From Rudanella paleaurantiibacter (GTDB taxonomy: Bacteria; Bacteroidota; Bacteroidia; Cytophagales; Spirosomataceae): 64,000 nt of DNA. The notes under the pieces were generated by a model, which ran no database searches, had not been told where the DNA came from, and saw only the letters and a program-made list of their open reading frames with translations. The translations under genes and the position numbers were made by a program. This document shows positions 40,185 to 49,227 of this stretch, piece by piece. The stretch lies in contig NZ_WELI01000005.1 of NCBI RefSeq assembly GCF_009184635.1, positions 1 to 64,000 of the forward strand, written 5' to 3'. The stretch's first letter is position 1, and every line of letters begins with the position of its first letter.

Positions 40185-41162
40185 ATGTTTTCCCACGGTT
40201 TGGTTTTCGGTAAGTTCATGCCGGTACATGCGGGGCACCTCGCCCTGATCGACTTTGCCCTGAAACAGTGCGAGCGGCTTACGGTTTCTATGAGCGTCAC
40301 GCCCGATGACCCCATTTCACCGGCTCTGCGCGAACGGTGGCTGCGGGCACTACTTGCCGACAGGCCGGGGGTAGAGGTTGTGGTGGTAGACGACGATTTT
40401 CACGACCCGGCCCTGCCGCTGTACGAAGCTACCAAAAGCTGGGCGCGGTTTATCCGGCAACGTTTCCCGGACGTGGATGCCTTTTTTTGTTCGGAAGCGT
40501 ACGGAGCCCCCTTGTCTGAGCATCTCCAACGGCCCTGTATCCTGTTTGATCCCCAACGGGTAGGGGTGCCGGTGTCGGCTACGCAGATTCGTACCCATCC
40601 GTATCGGTACTGGGAATTTATTCCGGTTGTAGTGCGGCCTTATTTCACCAAACGGGTTTGTTTGTACGGCCCCGAAAGTGTGGGCAAAACCACCACCGGT
40701 CGCCAATTGGCCGACCACTACCAAACAGCCTTTGTGCACGAGGTAGCCCGCGACCTGATTACCGACAACGCATTCAGCCTCGACGACATTGTGAAAATTG
40801 GCCACGCCCAAAGCCAGGCGGTGTTACAGGCTATGGAGCGGGCGAATAAAGTGCTCATTTGCGATACCGACGTTATCACGACGGGTTTGTATTCCGAGAT
40901 ATACCTGAACGAGGTTCCGCCTGTTTTAGCAGAGCTGGAAGCGCAAGTGCCCTACGACCTGTATTTTCTGCTCGATATTGATGTGCCCTGGGTGGCCGAC
41001 GGCCTGCGGGATCTGGGACACCGGCGGCAGGAGATGTTCGACCGGTTCAAAGCGGCTCTTGATAGGCGCAACATCGCATACGTGCGGGTTTCGGGCGACT
41101 GGGCCACGCGCTGGCAGACCCTGACGGACGCGATTGACGCCTTGCTGGAAGCGGGTTTCTGA
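40185..41162 (+). CDS. nadR: NMN adenylyltransferase / nicotinamide riboside kinase (NadR type)
   Basis: A 325-aa bifunctional NAD-salvage enzyme. The N-terminal nucleotidyltransferase has GKFMPVHAGH (HxGH) at about 9-18 and VSATQIRTHP (ISxTxxR-like) near 133. The C-terminal kinase has a P-loop GPESVGKTT at about 163-171 and lid residues further on. The DNA-binding domain of enterobacterial NadR is absent, so this protein is probably only an enzyme. Confidence 0.88.
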   Translation: MFSHGLVFGKFMPVHAGHLALIDFALKQCERLTVSMSVTPDDPISPALRERWLRALLADRPGVEVVVVDDDFHDPALPLYEATKSWARFIRQRFPDVDAFFCSEAYGAPLSEHLQRPCILFDPQRVGVPVSATQIRTHPYRYWEFIPVVVRPYFTKRVCLYGPESVGKTTTGRQLADHYQTAFVHEVARDLITDNAFSLDDIVKIGHAQSQAVLQAMERANKVLICDTDVITTGLYSEIYLNEVPPVLAELEAQVPYDLYFLLDIDVPWVADGLRDLGHRRQEMFDRFKAALDRRNIAYVRVSGDWATRWQTLTDAIDALLEAGF

Positions 41163-41267
41163 TGACGTTCGATAAAAGAGGGGCGGTAGAGAATCCAATT
41201 TGACGTTCTTTAAAGGGCAGTCGACACGTGTCTTACCTCCAGCAGTCCAACCTCTAACAGTCAATTC

Positions 41268-42704
41268 ATGAACGGGATACCGGCTTATGGTACGCTTCGG
41301 GTTTTTCTCGACGGTATGTTGGGAATGATGGTGTTGTATGCCTTGCTCTCGTTTGTGCAGCAGCGGAAAGCCATTTACTGGCAGTATGCCCTGTACATTT
41401 TGTGCATGGTCATCACGTTTCGGCTCGATGACTCCGACTATGCGTCGGCTGATTACGCTCCCGGTGCCAACTATGCGGTAGCCCTGCTGGAATCCATTGC
41501 GTTTATCCTATATATACGCTTCGCCATTCTGCTCATCAATATTCCGCAGAAAGACCCGTTTAGCTACCGGTTGATGCGGATGATGACCGCGCTACTGGTA
41601 GTTGGGTCGGTGCTCGATACGGTGCTTTGGCTGGCTGGTGTTTCCGACGCAGCCCGGAGTTTGCTTTACACGGTTAACCGATTCATTCTCGCGGCTTTAG
41701 CCCTGGTGGTTGTGCCCCGGATTGTGCGGTTGCGGCAGCCGGTTATTTCGTATTTTATCCTTGGTTCGTTCTTTTTTGTCAGCGGGTGTGTGTTTGCGCT
41801 CTGCATTAATTTTATTCCCGCCGTATTTACCCGGCAACTGAGCAATCCGTTTTCGTTTCCGGTTACCTATATTCAGATGGGGGTCGTGTTGGAGGTGCTC
41901 TGCTTTACTCTCGGACTCGCCCGGCTCAATAACCAGAACGAACTCGAAAAACAGCAGATTCAGGCTCAACTGATCGAGCAGCTTCAGGAAAACGAACGCA
42001 AGCAGCAGAAGCTCCAGCGCATCCGCGACGATATTGCCCGCGACCTGCACGATGAACTCGGGGCCGATCTGGGTGGTATCGGTATGCTCGCCATGGCGGC
42101 CAGTCGGCAGCTGCGCCATGAGACCACCGGGGGCGTCCGTTCTGCCCGCCTTACTACAGAGGAGGCTGTGATACCGGAGACCGACACCGCCGTTTCAGAT
42201 AAGTTAACGCTTATCAGTCAGGCTTCCCGGCGGGTGGTTGTTACCATGCGTGAGATCATCTGGAATCTCAATTCAATACACGATACCTTGCAGAATCTGG
42301 CGTTTCGGCTCGAAGAAACCGCCCGGAACCTGTTGGTTGGGCGGGCTATTACCCTTGATATTCAGCTGCCGTCGCCGGATACGGACTTGCCACTGCCGGC
42401 CGAGTACCGGCGGGATCTGTTTTTGCTGTTCAAAGAAGCGCTGCACAACCTCGTTCGTCATGCAGAGGCTACAGAAGTACAAATTCGGCTCTCGCTCGAC
42501 CGCTCGGTACCGCATGAACCCCGAATCGAGCTACTCATTCGGGATAATGGCAATGGGTTTTCGTCTGGTCAGATAGGGTGTGGGGGTAATGGCCTGCGCA
42601 GCATGGAGCAGCGAGCCCGGTCGTTGTCGGGCACACTGGACATAGATTCAGTGCCGGGCGAGGGCACGACCCTGCGGTTTGTTGGGCCACTCCGGGAAAA
42701 ATAG
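41268..42704 (+). CDS. Membrane sensor histidine kinase (HisKA_3/NarL type)
   Basis: A 478-aa inner-membrane kinase. About six or seven hydrophobic helices (residues 10-220) lead through a coiled coil (225-255) into a HisKA_3 dimerisation domain with the phospho-acceptor His in RDLHDELGADLGG (about 263). An insertion follows, then the HATPase with the N-box FKEALHNLVRHA (about 388) and G-box GNGLRSMEQRA. No response regulator lies next to it, so it is an orphan here. The signal is unknown. It is 111 bases upstream of the sigma factor, but there is no evidence of a joint function. Confidence 0.85.
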   Translation: MNGIPAYGTLRVFLDGMLGMMVLYALLSFVQQRKAIYWQYALYILCMVITFRLDDSDYASADYAPGANYAVALLESIAFILYIRFAILLINIPQKDPFSYRLMRMMTALLVVGSVLDTVLWLAGVSDAARSLLYTVNRFILAALALVVVPRIVRLRQPVISYFILGSFFFVSGCVFALCINFIPAVFTRQLSNPFSFPVTYIQMGVVLEVLCFTLGLARLNNQNELEKQQIQAQLIEQLQENERKQQKLQRIRDDIARDLHDELGADLGGIGMLAMAASRQLRHETTGGVRSARLTTEEAVIPETDTAVSDKLTLISQASRRVVVTMREIIWNLNSIHDTLQNLAFRLEETARNLLVGRAITLDIQLPSPDTDLPLPAEYRRDLFLLFKEALHNLVRHAEATEVQIRLSLDRSVPHEPRIELLIRDNGNGFSSGQIGCGGNGLRSMEQRARSLSGTLDIDSVPGEGTTLRFVGPLREK

Positions 42705-42815
42705 CGTGGCGTGTGTGGTAAGCCCTGCCTTTAATCGTCGGTCCGCGTTAACGGCTTGACATCGAGTATCCTTTTTCCGTACTTACCGGCTCATCCGTCT
42801 CTTTTCTCTTTGCCG

Positions 42816-43400
42816 ATGTGGTTTTCTGCCCAGGTGCCTTCTGATGCCCAATGGATTGAGGAGCTACGTGCCGGTGGCACCCGTCGCCGACAGGCCGAAA
42901 ACCGATTGTATGATCAGTACGCGTACCTGATTCGCGAAGGCGCGCGCAAACACCGGCTCGACCAGGAGCAAACCGCTACGGCTTACGCCGATGCCCTCCT
43001 GGCGCTGATTGAGCAGGTGGTTTCGGGTCGGTTCGAAGGGCGGTCGTCGCTCAAGACCTATCTCTACGGTCTTTTTTCAAACAAATGTGTTGACCAGATT
43101 CGTCGGAAAACGACTAATCGGGAAAGTGTGCATCAAGGTGTCGAAATCGACGGGGCTTTGCTGCAACTTCCCGACGAGTCCCGCTCGGTGGTGCAGCAGC
43201 TGATTGCGCAGTACGACGCTGGTCAATTGCGCCAACGGCTGCGGTTGCTGGGCGAAAAATGCCAGTCGATGCTGTTGGCGTGGGGGGATGGCTTTTCGGA
43301 CGACGACATTGCCCAACAACAGGGGTATAACTCGTCGGCGGTGGCCAAAACCAGTCGGCTGCGTTGTCTGGATAAACTGCGGGAACTCTACCGAACCTAA
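42816..43400 (+). CDS. ECF-type RNA polymerase sigma factor
   Basis: A 194-aa sigma-70 family factor of the ECF group (regions 2 and 4 only). Region 2 covers about 20-100 (ENRLYDQYAYLIREGARKH, SLKTYLYGLFSNKCVDQIRR) and region 4 about 125-190 (CQSMLLAWGDGFSDDDIAQQQGYNSSAVAKTSRLRCLDKLRELY). I start at ATG 42816; the frame is open to 42756 but the extra residues are not sigma-like. It is followed after 24 bases by a membrane protein with the layout of an anti-sigma factor, and then by subtilase and CHAT genes. Confidence 0.85.
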   Translation: MWFSAQVPSDAQWIEELRAGGTRRRQAENRLYDQYAYLIREGARKHRLDQEQTATAYADALLALIEQVVSGRFEGRSSLKTYLYGLFSNKCVDQIRRKTTNRESVHQGVEIDGALLQLPDESRSVVQQLIAQYDAGQLRQRLRLLGEKCQSMLLAWGDGFSDDDIAQQQGYNSSAVAKTSRLRCLDKLRELYRT

Positions 43401-43424
43401 CCGACCTTCGGGTCGCCTGTGCGT

Positions 43425-44138
43425 ATGACGGACTGGAACCTTATTGACGACTACTTTGCCAATCGGCTCTCCGGCGATGCCCGTACCCGATTCGAACAGG
43501 CTCTGCAAACTGACCCGGACGTAGCGGATGCCGTAGCGTTTTATCTGGCGGCCCGGAGCGAGGCCCGGCAGGAAGCCCAGGACAAACGGCGTGCCGAGTG
43601 GCTCGGTCGGCCTATACCTACCCCTCAACGGTCGGTTTGGCCGTACGTTCTGGCTGCGGCCGCGAGTGTGGTTTTGCTGTTGGGTTTAGCCTGGGTTTTC
43701 TGGAGCCAAAATCCGTCTCCTGCCGAACTGGCTGATTCTTACATTGCCCGGCATACGGGACCGGGGGCCGTGACCATGGGGGCGGGTACCGACAGCCTGC
43801 AACAGGGGCTTGACCTGGCCAACCGGGGGGAATTGGCGCAAGCCGATACCCTCCTGACGGACCTTTACGGGCGGGAGCCCACGCAGAGTGACGTGTTAAC
43901 CCAGTTGGGTTTGGTGGCGCTCCGGCGGGGGCAGTACGACCGGGCCATTGGTTTATTCCAGACGTTAAGTGCCCGAACTGACCTCTACGCGAATCCCGGT
44001 TTGTATTACGAAGCCCTCACTCGGTTGAAACGAAATGAACCGAATGATAAAAAGTTGGCTAAAGCGTTGCTACAGACCGTAATCCGTCGGAATTTGGAAG
44101 GAGCTGCTGAGGCCAGAGAACTGCTGGAGCAGCTGTAA
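43425..44138 (+). CDS. Membrane anti-sigma-like protein with TPR domain
   Basis: A 237-aa single-span protein. The cytoplasmic part (1-70, DYFANRLSGDARTRFEQALQTDP) resembles the N-terminal anti-sigma domain in shape, but lacks the zinc-binding HxxxCxxC motif. A membrane helix lies at about 72-93 (YVLAAAASVVLLLGLAWVFW). The outer part (120-237) has TPR-like helices (ALRRGQYDRAIGLFQTL). Together with the preceding ECF sigma gene this suggests a sigma/anti-sigma pair in which the TPR part senses a protein partner. GTG 43419 is an alternative start. Confidence 0.65.
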   Translation: MTDWNLIDDYFANRLSGDARTRFEQALQTDPDVADAVAFYLAARSEARQEAQDKRRAEWLGRPIPTPQRSVWPYVLAAAASVVLLLGLAWVFWSQNPSPAELADSYIARHTGPGAVTMGAGTDSLQQGLDLANRGELAQADTLLTDLYGREPTQSDVLTQLGLVALRRGQYDRAIGLFQTLSARTDLYANPGLYYEALTRLKRNEPNDKKLAKALLQTVIRRNLEGAAEARELLEQL

Positions 44139-44156
44139 GGAGTGAAGAGTTTAACG

Positions 44157-44342
44157 TTTAATGTACAATGAACAGTGCATAATGAATAATTGTGTTGCCT
44201 GTTGACAATCAGCTCTTTCGTTGTACATTTTACATTATTCATTTTAAGTGAATGAACCCTGTAAAATGCATAATGAATAATTGTATCGCCTGCTGACAAT
44301 CAGCCATTTCATCCTACATTTTACATTATTCAGTATACATTA
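44157..44342. repeat. AT-rich palindromic element, copies 2 and 3 in tandem
   Basis: Two tandem copies (about 44157-44245 and 44246-44342) of the 32.3-kb element. Each has GCATAATGAATAATTGT, a GTTGACAATCAGC or GCTGACAATCAGC hairpin, and CATTTTACATTATTCA. They lie between the anti-sigma-like gene and the subtilase gene and fill the gap, so they may affect readthrough; any promoter for the subtilase must overlap them. Confidence 0.72.
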
Positions 44343-44360
44343 AACCCTAAATTAACCCCT

Positions 44361-45866
44361 GTGACCAACCCGTCTAAGCCTCTCAAACCGATTCCGCCAT
44401 TCCGTGACGTCCGGTTTCTGGACCCTGCGTATCTGTTCGCGTCCGCACCCGATACGTTTCGGTCTATTTACGGTAAAACAGCCATTTTATACCGGGGTAC
44501 CCCTGTTTTACCCGAGGAGTATATCCTGGTTGACGACGAGAGCGAGCTCAGTTTCCTGCGCCAGGGGGAACAGTATCGGCTTATTACAGGCCCTGACGCC
44601 GATGCCCAGCCGATTGTCAAGGTGCAAACCTATCGGTATTGTGGAGGCAAAGCACTCGTGTTACTGGTATCGAATGAGTCGCTCACACTGTTGAACGCAC
44701 TGCCGCCCGGTGAGCGCATCGCAACGGTTCCCCTCAATCCGCAGTTGCCAACCGGATCTATTCGCCCGGGAGGGGGGAGTAGGGGCCGGGGGACGGGGCA
44801 AGATGGGAATACGAATCAAATCGGTCGGGGGCAGGACGGGAATACCAACCAGATTGGGCGTGGTCAGGATGGCAATACGAATCAGGTAGGCCGGGGGCAG
44901 GGGTATCCCAACGCGGTCGGGTTCCTGTATCCGGGTCAACAGTTCAACGGAACCGGACTCGTCACTGCCGATACCCTACACGGGTCGGGCCCAACGGTGG
45001 CTATTCTGGACTCTGGTCTGCAGCTGGCTGGGGGGGCGTATCCGAAACCTACGCGTGCTGTATCCTGCCAGACCACGCCCTGGGGGTGGGATTTCGTGGA
45101 GGAGGATGCCGACCCGACGGATGAGCAGTTTAATCGACATGGAACCCGGGTGGCCGGTATTATCCGGTCGGTTTGCCCGGAGGCTAACCTGCTGCCTGTT
45201 CGAATTGCCGACGCCCGGAATGTCTGTACCCTGTTCGATGTGCTTTCGGGACTGGAATATGCCGCTGCGCAAGGTGCCCGGATTATTAATGCCAGTTGGG
45301 TATTTGCCTGCGGAACAGACGAAACCATTCCGTTACTGCAGGCATCGTTGCAGCGGTTAGCGTACCGGGGGATTCTGGTGGTTTGTGCCGCCGGGAACGT
45401 GGGCGATGTCCCACCCGCTGGGTTACCTGCCATCCCTGCTATTGGGCATCAAATGGGCGATCTGCGGGTGCCTATGCTGGCACCGGCCTGTTCGAGCGCA
45501 GGTCTGTCGCACGTTATTACCGTTACATCGGTGGTCTCTCTGCCCACGGGTGAGCACGACGAAGCCGGGCGTCCCCGCTTCCGACGTACCGTTTGTGAGC
45601 TCAAGTCTGATACCTATGTATCGGTAGGTGTGCTGGTAAACGGTTCCGATGGACAGGGGCGGTTTGGTTCGTTCAAAACGCCCGATATTACCCCTGATTT
45701 TCGGGGGACCTCGTTTGCCGCTCCTTACGTGACGGGCCTCATTGCCCGTGCTATGCTGGCTGGCAAAGACCTGTCGTCGCGGGAAGCGGTGTTACGGTCG
45801 ATAGGAGCCCGCCGGGATCTGTATCTACTCGACCAGATTGTGGGCGGTTTGTGGGTGAAACCCTGA
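44361..45866 (+). CDS. Subtilisin-like (S8) protease without signal peptide, with Q/G/N repeats
   Basis: A 501-aa protein starting at GTG 44361. Catalytic triad of S8 proteases: D217 in AILDSGL, H260 in RHGTRVAGI, S451 in GTSFAAP. Residues 1-130 form an unrecognised N-terminal domain; residues ~140-185 are a linker with three exact or near-exact 11-residue repeats GQDGNTNQIGR. There is no signal peptide, so it is presumably cytoplasmic unless exported by an unusual route. It lies between the anti-sigma-like gene and the CHAT gene, whose start is only 6 bases after its stop. It may activate or cleave a cassette partner; the target is unknown. Confidence 0.85.
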   Translation: MTNPSKPLKPIPPFRDVRFLDPAYLFASAPDTFRSIYGKTAILYRGTPVLPEEYILVDDESELSFLRQGEQYRLITGPDADAQPIVKVQTYRYCGGKALVLLVSNESLTLLNALPPGERIATVPLNPQLPTGSIRPGGGSRGRGTGQDGNTNQIGRGQDGNTNQIGRGQDGNTNQVGRGQGYPNAVGFLYPGQQFNGTGLVTADTLHGSGPTVAILDSGLQLAGGAYPKPTRAVSCQTTPWGWDFVEEDADPTDEQFNRHGTRVAGIIRSVCPEANLLPVRIADARNVCTLFDVLSGLEYAAAQGARIINASWVFACGTDETIPLLQASLQRLAYRGILVVCAAGNVGDVPPAGLPAIPAIGHQMGDLRVPMLAPACSSAGLSHVITVTSVVSLPTGEHDEAGRPRFRRTVCELKSDTYVSVGVLVNGSDGQGRFGSFKTPDITPDFRGTSFAAPYVTGLIARAMLAGKDLSSREAVLRSIGARRDLYLLDQIVGGLWVKP

Positions 45867-45872
45867 GCAACC

Positions 45873-48644
45873 ATGAAAGGAGTTTGGAAACCGGCGATTA
45901 TTCTGGTGTTCCTGAGTGGAAACACGGCTGGGGCACAACCGGCACCAAAGGCGCTGGATTCGCTGGGTGCGCTCGAGTATTCGGTTCAAAAACCCCTGCT
46001 GCACCGGCTGGCTACCACCTGGCCTGAACGTGTTCCCAAAGACTCGGTATATGTTCGGCTCCTGACCGACCTGGCCCGCGCCTATGCCCAAACAGGCGAA
46101 GCCTCAACCGCCATCTCCTGGTTACAGACCCTACTCAGGCAGGCACAGGCGAATACACTCCGCCTGCCTGCCCACTCGGATGCGCTCGTAAAAGCGTATT
46201 ATCGATTAGCGTATGTGCAGCAACAACAAAACCGACTCGCCGATGCCCGGGAAACCGGTCGGCAGGGATTACGGTTGGCGCAGCAGCACCCTCGAAGCAA
46301 ATGGTCGTCCAATCTGTTTAGCCTGCTGGCGTACTTATGGAGTACCAATGGCGATTATGAACAAGCGGCCACCTTCGCCCGCCGGGGAGCGGCTATTGGC
46401 CGGGTAGTGGGCGATCCGTACGCGCAGGCGAATGGATACTACGAATGGGCAAAAGCCTGCCGCTCTCTGGATCAAACCGTGTTGGCCCGTCAGGCCATCG
46501 ACAGTGCCATTGCCGTGGGGCGCCGGTATCCTGCCGAGGTTGATCTGTCCTTATATTATACGGTGAAAGCGTCGCTGTGTCAGCGGCAGCGTCAATATGC
46601 CCAAACCGAGTATTGGTTTGGGCAGGCCATTACCCTCAATCGGCAATTGGCCGATACGCTTGGGTTGGCCAGTAACTATACGGATCTGGGTTATTTTCTG
46701 GGCGAAACAGGCCGCTATGCCGAGGCTCTGCGCACCCTTACGCTGGCCGTTCAGTTGCATCCTAGCTCGAGCGGTCGGGCCGTTGCGCTCGATAACCTGG
46801 GGGTTCTGTCCGGAAAAATGAACCGGTGGGCCGAAGCGATTGGGTATTTTCAACGGGCGATCCAGATGTTAGTGCCCGCGTACCATGCCCGCCGACCCGA
46901 TGGATGCCCCACCCAAACCCAGATTCGGTCGGCTCCCCACAAAGAATTCCTCCTGCCGATCCTCGAAAATATGGGGTTTGCCCTGTCGCAGCAGTCGGGC
47001 GAGGCCGGGTTGGCCAACGCACTGCGTACGTATCAACTGGCCGACGGGTTGGTTCACTATATGCGTTGGGAGCATACCGGCGATGGCTCCAAACTGTACT
47101 GGCGGAAGAAAACGCACCGGCTTTACGAACGAAGCATCGACGTAGCGTATCGACGTAATGATCCGGCTATGGTCTATTACTTCATGGAACGGAGCCGGGC
47201 GGTTTTGCTCACCGATCAGCTGAATGAATTAGGGGCGCGTCAGTTTTTGCCGACGCAATTGGCCCAAGAGGGAGAGCGGCTCAATCAGACCGTTGAACGT
47301 CTTCAGCAGGATCTTGCCCAAATGCCCGACCGAAACCCGCAGTACGATCGGATTCAGGCGCAGTTGTTAACCCAGATTGACCGGCGGGATTCGTTTCTGC
47401 AACGGTTGGCCCAAACGCATCCCCTGTATTTTAGCTATCGGTACAATAATACGATCCGCCCCCTGTCGGAGGTGGTGACCTGGCTCGGCAGTCGGCAGCA
47501 GTCGCTGGTGAGTTATTTTGTGGGCGATGCCGGCGTGTATATTCTTGGGGTTAGCTCGGTGGGCACTCGGTTGGTGCGTCAGCCACTTCAACCCTACACG
47601 GCTGTTTTGGACCAATGGCTTTCGTTGCTGCATCATCCGGCCCAATTGAATAGCCGGATGGATGCGTTTGTGCAGGCCGGTACAACCTTAAACCAGCTAT
47701 TGCTCGCTCCGCTGCACTTGCCGCCCGGTCGGGTGGTGGTAGCCCCGGATGGGCCGTTTGTACCGTTCGAAGCCCTGTGTCGTTCGGCGCGGGTTCCGGT
47801 CGATTATCTGGTCAATACGTATGCGTTTAGTTACGGGTATTCGGTTGATCGGCTCCTGACCGAATCCCGGAATCAAATCCATCCGTCGAGCGATGGTAGT
47901 TTTGTGGGAATGGCCCCTGTATCCTTCGAGGCCGTGCCTGCTTCCCAACAACAGGCAACCCTTCTGGGGTCTGCCGAGTCGCTTGCCCGGATTGGGTCGT
48001 CTTTTTTTATGCCTACCGTACTGACGGGTAATGCCGCCACCCGAGCCCGCTTTCGGCAATTGGCCCCCTCTGCTTCGGTGGTGCAGTTGTTTACCCACGC
48101 TGATGCGGATACGCTGGCGCGTGAACCGGTCCTGTACTTTGCTGATTCTGTGCTTCGGTTGTCAGACCTTCAGGGGGGAGCGGGTTTCCGAACGCAGCTG
48201 CTGGTTTTGTCGGCCTGCAATACCGGTGTAGGTACCTACCGAAAAGGAGAGGGCGTGTTTAGTTTGGCGCGGGGATTTGCGGCCCTGGGCGTACCCAGCA
48301 TGGTGACTTCGTTGCTGGGGGGGCCGAGTGGCTCCACTTACGCGATTACCGAATTATTCTATACCTATCTGGCGGAGGGGATGCCCCGTGATCTGGCGCT
48401 CCAGCGAGCCAAGCAGACGTGGCTCCGTCAGGCGTCCCGTAGCGAAAGCTTACCCAATGGGTGGGCGGGATTAATTCTTCTGGGCGAAACGGGACCTCTT
48501 CAGTTACCGAATCCGCTGGGGGTTTCGATGCAGAACGTAGGTAGGGTAGTGGCCGGAACCGGATTGCTGGCGGTGGGGTGGTGGTTTGGTGTCCGGTTCC
48601 GGCGTCGGTTCAAACGCCCGGCACAAATCCATCCCCCAGTTTAA
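45873..48644 (+). CDS. Exported TPR-CHAT (caspase-like) protein with C-terminal membrane anchor
   Basis: A 923-aa protein. Signal peptide at 1-21 (ending AGAQ), TPR repeats over ~55-480 (for example TAISWLQTLLRQAQ, SNLFSLLAYLWSTNGDYEQAATFARRG), a CHAT domain over ~590-880, and a C-terminal membrane helix (about 889-908) followed by a basic tail RFRRRFKRP. The CHAT catalytic pair is intact: H742 in QLFTHAD and C782 in LSACNTGVG. CHAT proteins are caspase-like proteases; TPR-CHAT proteins can be activated by a partner, as in type III-E CRISPR. Here the protein is in the envelope and co-transcribed with the subtilase. Its stop overlaps the convergent exonuclease gene by 35 bases. Confidence 0.87.
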   Translation: MKGVWKPAIILVFLSGNTAGAQPAPKALDSLGALEYSVQKPLLHRLATTWPERVPKDSVYVRLLTDLARAYAQTGEASTAISWLQTLLRQAQANTLRLPAHSDALVKAYYRLAYVQQQQNRLADARETGRQGLRLAQQHPRSKWSSNLFSLLAYLWSTNGDYEQAATFARRGAAIGRVVGDPYAQANGYYEWAKACRSLDQTVLARQAIDSAIAVGRRYPAEVDLSLYYTVKASLCQRQRQYAQTEYWFGQAITLNRQLADTLGLASNYTDLGYFLGETGRYAEALRTLTLAVQLHPSSSGRAVALDNLGVLSGKMNRWAEAIGYFQRAIQMLVPAYHARRPDGCPTQTQIRSAPHKEFLLPILENMGFALSQQSGEAGLANALRTYQLADGLVHYMRWEHTGDGSKLYWRKKTHRLYERSIDVAYRRNDPAMVYYFMERSRAVLLTDQLNELGARQFLPTQLAQEGERLNQTVERLQQDLAQMPDRNPQYDRIQAQLLTQIDRRDSFLQRLAQTHPLYFSYRYNNTIRPLSEVVTWLGSRQQSLVSYFVGDAGVYILGVSSVGTRLVRQPLQPYTAVLDQWLSLLHHPAQLNSRMDAFVQAGTTLNQLLLAPLHLPPGRVVVAPDGPFVPFEALCRSARVPVDYLVNTYAFSYGYSVDRLLTESRNQIHPSSDGSFVGMAPVSFEAVPASQQQATLLGSAESLARIGSSFFMPTVLTGNAATRARFRQLAPSASVVQLFTHADADTLAREPVLYFADSVLRLSDLQGGAGFRTQLLVLSACNTGVGTYRKGEGVFSLARGFAALGVPSMVTSLLGGPSGSTYAITELFYTYLAEGMPRDLALQRAKQTWLRQASRSESLPNGWAGLILLGETGPLQLPNPLGVSMQNVGRVVAGTGLLAVGWWFGVRFRRRFKRPAQIHPPV

Positions 48645-49227
48645 ACAGGCGTTTAAGGCAGTCGGCGGTTAGTTTGGCATCTTCGAGGGCATTATGGTAG
48701 GTGTCTTCTCGTTCAAAACCAAAATAGCCCGCAACGGCACCTAAGCTTAGTCCTTTTGGGGTAGGCTGTCCATTTTTCTTCAGAATCCGGAATACAAAAT
48801 AGCTGAGGGTATGCAGGTCGAGCAGAACCCGCGAAAACGGCCATTTTAGTTTTTCGTACCGGTACGCTTCTTTCAGAAAGTGAATATCGTTGATCACACT
48901 TTGTCCGCAGATGACTACATCGCGGAGGTACGGTGTATTGTCCGTTGTTGGGTTCAGCTTACGAATCCCTAATTGATTGATGATCCACTCCTCCAGCTCG
49001 GGGAGTACATCGTACATCATGGGGGCGTCCTCGAGGTCGGCGAGGGTAAGGTTATGCACTTTCTGAGCCGATTGGGTAAAGGCTTCTTCGTTTTCGGGGT
49101 ATACGTTGGTAAGGTACTGCCCTTTTTCAACCCAGTTATCGTCGAACAGCAGGGCACCAATCTGAATGATCTCGTTGTACTCCGGGTCTGGGCCCGACAT
49201 CTCCAAGTCAAGTACTAAATAGGGCAT
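48610..49227 (-). CDS. DEDDh-type 3'-5' exonuclease
   Basis: A 205-aa exonuclease-domain protein (DnaQ/RNase T superfamily). Seen: VLDLEMSGPDPEYNEIIQIGA with the first Asp-Glu pair, a middle Asp region (SVINDIHFLKEAY), and YHNALEDAKLTA with the His and last Asp of DEDDh. It probably trims DNA or RNA 3' ends. The C-terminal ~11 codons overlap the CHAT gene on the other strand. No partner gene is evident. Confidence 0.85.
   Translation of the reverse strand: MPYLVLDLEMSGPDPEYNEIIQIGALLFDDNWVEKGQYLTNVYPENEEAFTQSAQKVHNLTLADLEDAPMMYDVLPELEEWIINQLGIRKLNPTTDNTPYLRDVVICGQSVINDIHFLKEAYRYEKLKWPFSRVLLDLHTLSYFVFRILKKNGQPTPKGLSLGAVAGYFGFEREDTYHNALEDAKLTADCLKRLFKLGDGFVPGV

Noticed and set aside
41268-43400. 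Histidine kinase as part of the sigma/CHAT cassette
   Set aside because: No response regulator, 111-base gap and no shared feature; adjacency alone is not enough.
44157-44342. CRISPR array
   Set aside because: Two tandem repeats of about 90 bases without unique spacers; a palindromic element family explains them.
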